Shown one piece after another: positions 5,523-7,839 of a DNA stretch of 7,839 nucleotides; the first letter of the stretch is position 1, and each line of letters begins with the position of its first letter. The DNA is taken from assembly GCA_003132825.1 (NCBI GenBank), contig PKYX01000267.1, forward strand, positions 326 to 8,164, in the 5' to 3' direction. Both the position numbers and the translations under genes were made by a program. Under the pieces are notes generated by a model, which searched no databases, was not told where the DNA came from, and saw only the letters and a list, made by a program, of their open reading frames with translations. Source of the stretch: Acidobacteriaceae bacterium (GTDB taxonomy: Bacteria; Acidobacteriota; Terriglobia; Terriglobales; Acidobacteriaceae).

Positions 5523-6446
5523 ATGGCGCCGCTTAAGCTCGATCCCAAGCTGATACCTCCGGCCCGCCGGGCGATTCCGCACAAGAGTCGAGGTCCGGGC
5601 GAACTCGTGATCATCACCGGCATGAGTGGCTCGGGAAAAGCCTCGGTGCTCAATGCTTTTGAAGATCTGGGCTACTACTGCGTCGACAATCTGCCCGTCG
5701 GCCTGATCCCGCGTTTCGCCGAATTGGTGGGTCAGTCCTCCGAGATCGACCGTACCGCCATTGTGGTGGATGTTCGCGAAGGCTCGCAATTGAAAGCCTT
5801 GCCCGCCATCATGAAGTCGGTCCGGCGCATGCTGCCGACCCGCATGGTCTTTCTCGAGGCCTCGGACGCCGCGCTGCTACGCCGTTATAGCGAGACCCGG
5901 CGCCCGCACCCGCTCGGAACCGGCGCCACCGTGAAATCCTCGCTCGCCGCCGAACGCGGCCATCTGAGCAAGATTCGCGCCCTCGCCGACCTGGTCATCG
6001 ACACCTCCAAGTTCAACGTTCACGAACTGCGGCGCTACGTCACCGAACGCTTCCAGAAGCAGGAGTCGGGCAAGAACATCCTGGTGGCATGCGTCAGCTT
6101 CGGTTTCAAGCACGGAGTCCCCGAAGACGCCGATTTGATGTTCGACGTGCGTTTTCTGCCCAATCCGCATTTCGTTCCCGAGTTTCGGCCTTTCACCGGC
6201 CGAAATTCGAAGGTGGCCAAGTACATCCGTTCTTTTCCTCAGACGAAGGAGTTCATTCAGCGAATTTCCGAAATGCTGGTTTACCTCCTGCCGCACTACA
6301 TCCATGAGGGCAAGAGTTACCTGACCATCGCCTTCGGCTGCACCGGGGGCAGGCATCGCTCGGTTATGATTTCTGAAGAAGTGACCAAGCGACTGCAGAA
6401 GGCCGGGTACCGCGTGAAGGTGGTACATCGCGACATTCCCAAATAG
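5523..6446 (+). CDS. rapZ: RapZ/YvcJ family nucleotide-binding RNase adapter protein
   Basis: This encodes 307 residues. In E. coli RapZ delivers the small RNA GlmZ to RNase E and senses glucosamine-6-phosphate; B. subtilis YvcJ is a nucleotide hydrolase. The N-terminal P-loop domain has GMSGSGKAS (33-41), FEDLGYYCVDNLP (46-58) and VVDVREG (81-87). The C-terminal domain has SFGFKHGVP (192-200), FDVRFLPNPHFVPEFRP (207-223) and GCTGGRHRSV (272-281), then a basic tail. The residue after the P-loop lysine is Ala40 instead of the usual Ser/Thr. About 25 residues precede the P-loop domain, longer than in E. coli or Bacillus. The usual neighbours (hprK, ptsN, yvcK, whiA) are absent. The ATG has no Shine-Dalgarno sequence. 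The family is certain; a GlmZ-type role is not shown here. Confidence 0.95.
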   Translation: MAPLKLDPKLIPPARRAIPHKSRGPGELVIITGMSGSGKASVLNAFEDLGYYCVDNLPVGLIPRFAELVGQSSEIDRTAIVVDVREGSQLKALPAIMKSVRRMLPTRMVFLEASDAALLRRYSETRRPHPLGTGATVKSSLAAERGHLSKIRALADLVIDTSKFNVHELRRYVTERFQKQESGKNILVACVSFGFKHGVPEDADLMFDVRFLPNPHFVPEFRPFTGRNSKVAKYIRSFPQTKEFIQRISEMLVYLLPHYIHEGKSYLTIAFGCTGGRHRSVMISEEVTKRLQKAGYRVKVVHRDIPK

Positions 6447-6453
6447 CCCTCGT

Positions 6454-6494
6454 GGCCGGCGCTAGCGGAGCGCAGCTCCCCGCTGCCCGCGGCC
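6454..6494 (+). terminator. GC-rich stem-loop after rapZ, possible terminator
   Basis: AGC (6464-6466) and GGAGC (6467-6471) pair with GCTCC (6475-6479) and GCT (6482-6484), with a two-base bulge and a 3-nt loop. Outer GGCC ends (6454-6457 and 6491-6494) can also pair. It begins 8 nt after the rapZ stop codon. No T-tract follows, so it may instead slow decay from the 3' end or assist factor-dependent termination. Confidence 0.3.
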
Positions 6495-6546
6495 TAAGAC
6501 CGTGATCGGGCGCCCGCGGGGCAACGACGATCAGCCAAAACTGCAG

Positions 6547-6552
6547 TAGAAT
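6547..6552 (+). promoter_or_regulatory. Candidate -10 box of the ABC exporter gene
   Basis: TAGAAT matches five of six consensus bases, but no convincing -35 lies at 16-18 nt. Transcription would begin near 6559, between this box and two in-frame ATGs at 6568 and 6622. Confidence 0.35.
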
Positions 6553-6621
6553 AAGCCGTTGCGTCGCATGCCGACTCCGCCAGCAGCGGTACCACTTCTC
6601 CCGCGCCCCGAGGCGCGCCCT

Positions 6622-7839
6622 ATGCGGCAACTAGCCCGCCTCCTGCGCTACGTCGTCCCCTACTGGTGGCAGTTCCTGGCATCGGTTGTGCTCATGGGGG
6701 CGGTGGGACTGCTCGATGCATTCCGCGTCCTGCTGGTCGGTCCGATTCTGGACCGCTTGTTAAATCCTTCTTCCGGTTCGGGCGCCATTCAACTTCTTCC
6801 GCGCACCCGGTACTCCATCACTCTGCAGCAGTTGGTTCCGTCGAATCTCCACAACGTCGGAACCATTGTGGCCTTTGCGCTGGTCGCCTCCACGGTATTG
6901 AAGGGAATTTGCGACTATGCCGGGACATATCTGGTGAACCATGCCGGCTTCGGCATGATCACCGACCTGCGCAATCGCCTTTACGACTCCATCCTCCGCA
7001 GGTCGGCGGCCTTTTTCCAGAAGCACGCCACCGGCACTTTGGTCTCGACCATCGTCAACGACGTGGAGCGAGTGCAGTTCGCTATGTCGAGCGTGCTCGG
7101 AGAATTCCTGCAGCAGTTCTTTACTTTTCTATTCACGGCGGCGCTGGTGGTCGTGCTGGGGAAGCAGTTGGCTTGGGTGCTGGTGCTGTTTGTCCCTTTC
7201 ATTATTTATTCGGCGGGAAAGATTGGCCGCCGGGTGCGCCGCACCACGCGGGGCGAACAGGACAAACTGGCCGATATCCAAAACATTCTGCACGAAACCA
7301 TCACCGGCAATCGCATCGTGAAAGCCTTCAGCATGGAGTCGTGGGAAACGGCCCGCTTTCGGGCCGGCGCACAGCGTCTATTCCGAGCCAATCTGCGCGC
7401 GGTGGCCGCCGCCGCGCTCAGTTCGCCGCTCATGGATATTTTGGGCGCCGCCGGGGTTGCCCTTCTGCTTCTCCTCGGCCGCACCAAGATATCGCATCAC
7501 GAATTTACCGCCGGAACCTTCGCCGCATTTACCTTCGCGGTCTTCAAACTTTACGATCCGGTTCGGAAATTCGCTTTGTTCTACAACAATTTCCAACAGG
7601 CTCTCGGCGCATCCTCGGAAATTTTCAAGTTCATGGACACCGAGGACGAGGTGCGCGAGAAACCGGACGCCCAGCCGCTCGCGCCCTTTTCCCGGAGCAT
7701 CCATTTTGAAAATGTTTGTTTCTCCTATGATGGCGCGGGCGATGCCGCACGCGAGATTCTCCAGGACATCAACCTCGAAGTAAACGCCGGAGAGGTTCTT
7801 GCCCTGGTCGGCTCAAGCGGCGCCGGCAAGAGCACCCTG
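6622..7839 (+). CDS. MsbA-type ABC exporter (fused membrane and ATPase domains), 3'-truncated
   Basis: The frame is open through the window edge; 406 residues are visible. ATG 6622 is chosen because GAGG (6610-6613) lies 8 nt upstream and MRQLARLLRYVVPYWW is a typical exporter N-terminus. ATG 6568 is in frame and would add 18 proline-rich residues. Residues 1-330 form a type-I exporter transmembrane domain with hydrophobic segments at about 16-44, 81-95, 165-198, 262-286 and 298-312, including the LRNRLYDSILRRSAAFFQKHATGTL segment split across 116-129 and 130-140 and the coupling-helix region ETITGNRIVKAF (225-236). The ATPase domain begins near 359 with FENVCFSYD (A-loop Tyr369) and reaches Walker A GSSGAGKST (397-405) at the edge. 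It most resembles lipid A-core flippases of the MsbA/LmrA type and would act as an inner-membrane homodimer. The substrate is inferred; peptide or drug exporters are alternatives. Confidence 0.93.
   Translation, partial: MRQLARLLRYVVPYWWQFLASVVLMGAVGLLDAFRVLLVGPILDRLLNPSSGSGAIQLLPRTRYSITLQQLVPSNLHNVGTIVAFALVASTVLKGICDYAGTYLVNHAGFGMITDLRNRLYDSILRRSAAFFQKHATGTLVSTIVNDVERVQFAMSSVLGEFLQQFFTFLFTAALVVVLGKQLAWVLVLFVPFIIYSAGKIGRRVRRTTRGEQDKLADIQNILHETITGNRIVKAFSMESWETARFRAGAQRLFRANLRAVAAAALSSPLMDILGAAGVALLLLLGRTKISHHEFTAGTFAAFTFAVFKLYDPVRKFALFYNNFQQALGASSEIFKFMDTEDEVREKPDAQPLAPFSRSIHFENVCFSYDGAGDAAREILQDINLEVNAGEVLALVGSSGAGKSTL

Noticed and set aside
6666..7709. 347-codon plus-strand open frame inside the ABC exporter gene
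   Set aside because: It is in a different frame from the exporter, whose translation shows clear transmembrane and ATPase motifs; the alternative product is low-complexity Arg/Gly/His sequence.

Overview
The window is GC-rich, tightly packed bacterial chromosome. Its gene content resembles Acidobacteriota: small secreted 'SVRL...SS' type proteins, short Lys/Arg-rich orphan proteins, a glycine-tailed RRM protein, and a RapZ with an N-terminal extension. That assignment comes from remembered family resemblance, not from a database search. There are no mobile elements, CRISPR arrays, tRNAs or rRNAs.

Layout. Positions 1-99 are the C-terminal tail of a sensor histidine kinase. A small secreted protein (188-727, +) follows and converges on a four-gene minus-strand cluster (2197 down to 769). 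In transcription order the cluster is a 58-residue basic protein, a receiver-like protein without the usual acidic pocket, an RRM RNA-binding protein with a Gly/Arg tail, and a 67-residue Lys/Arg-rich protein. A 425-bp gene-free stretch (2198-2622) with two strong inverted repeats separates this cluster from a plus-strand run: pyrE (2623-3186), mtnA (3297-4355), a dienelactone-hydrolase-like enzyme (4471-5157), a 66-residue two-helix membrane protein (5241-5441), rapZ (5523-6446) and an MsbA-type ABC exporter (6622 onward, cut by the window end just after its Walker A motif).

How the genes fit together. The plus-strand run is mostly housekeeping: pyrimidine synthesis, methionine salvage, an RNA-adaptor/GTPase-like protein and a lipid-exporter-like transporter. 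In characterised bacteria RapZ controls amino-sugar supply for the envelope, so a neighbouring MsbA-like exporter hints at an envelope theme, but this is inference. The minus-strand cluster is the least understood part. Three of its four products look able to bind nucleic acid, and the first two genes overlap, suggesting translational coupling.

Most unusual signals: (1) pyrE and rapZ each carry a TGTTAYCWT extended -10 motif ending exactly 8 nt before the ATG with no Shine-Dalgarno sequence, which predicts leaderless mRNAs; (2) an in-frame 15-bp tandem repeat directly before mtnA, supplying its putative ribosome-binding site and encoding a possible 28-codon upstream ORF; (3) the uncharacterised minus-strand RNA-binding cluster, with a hairpin next to the Shine-Dalgarno sequence of its first gene.
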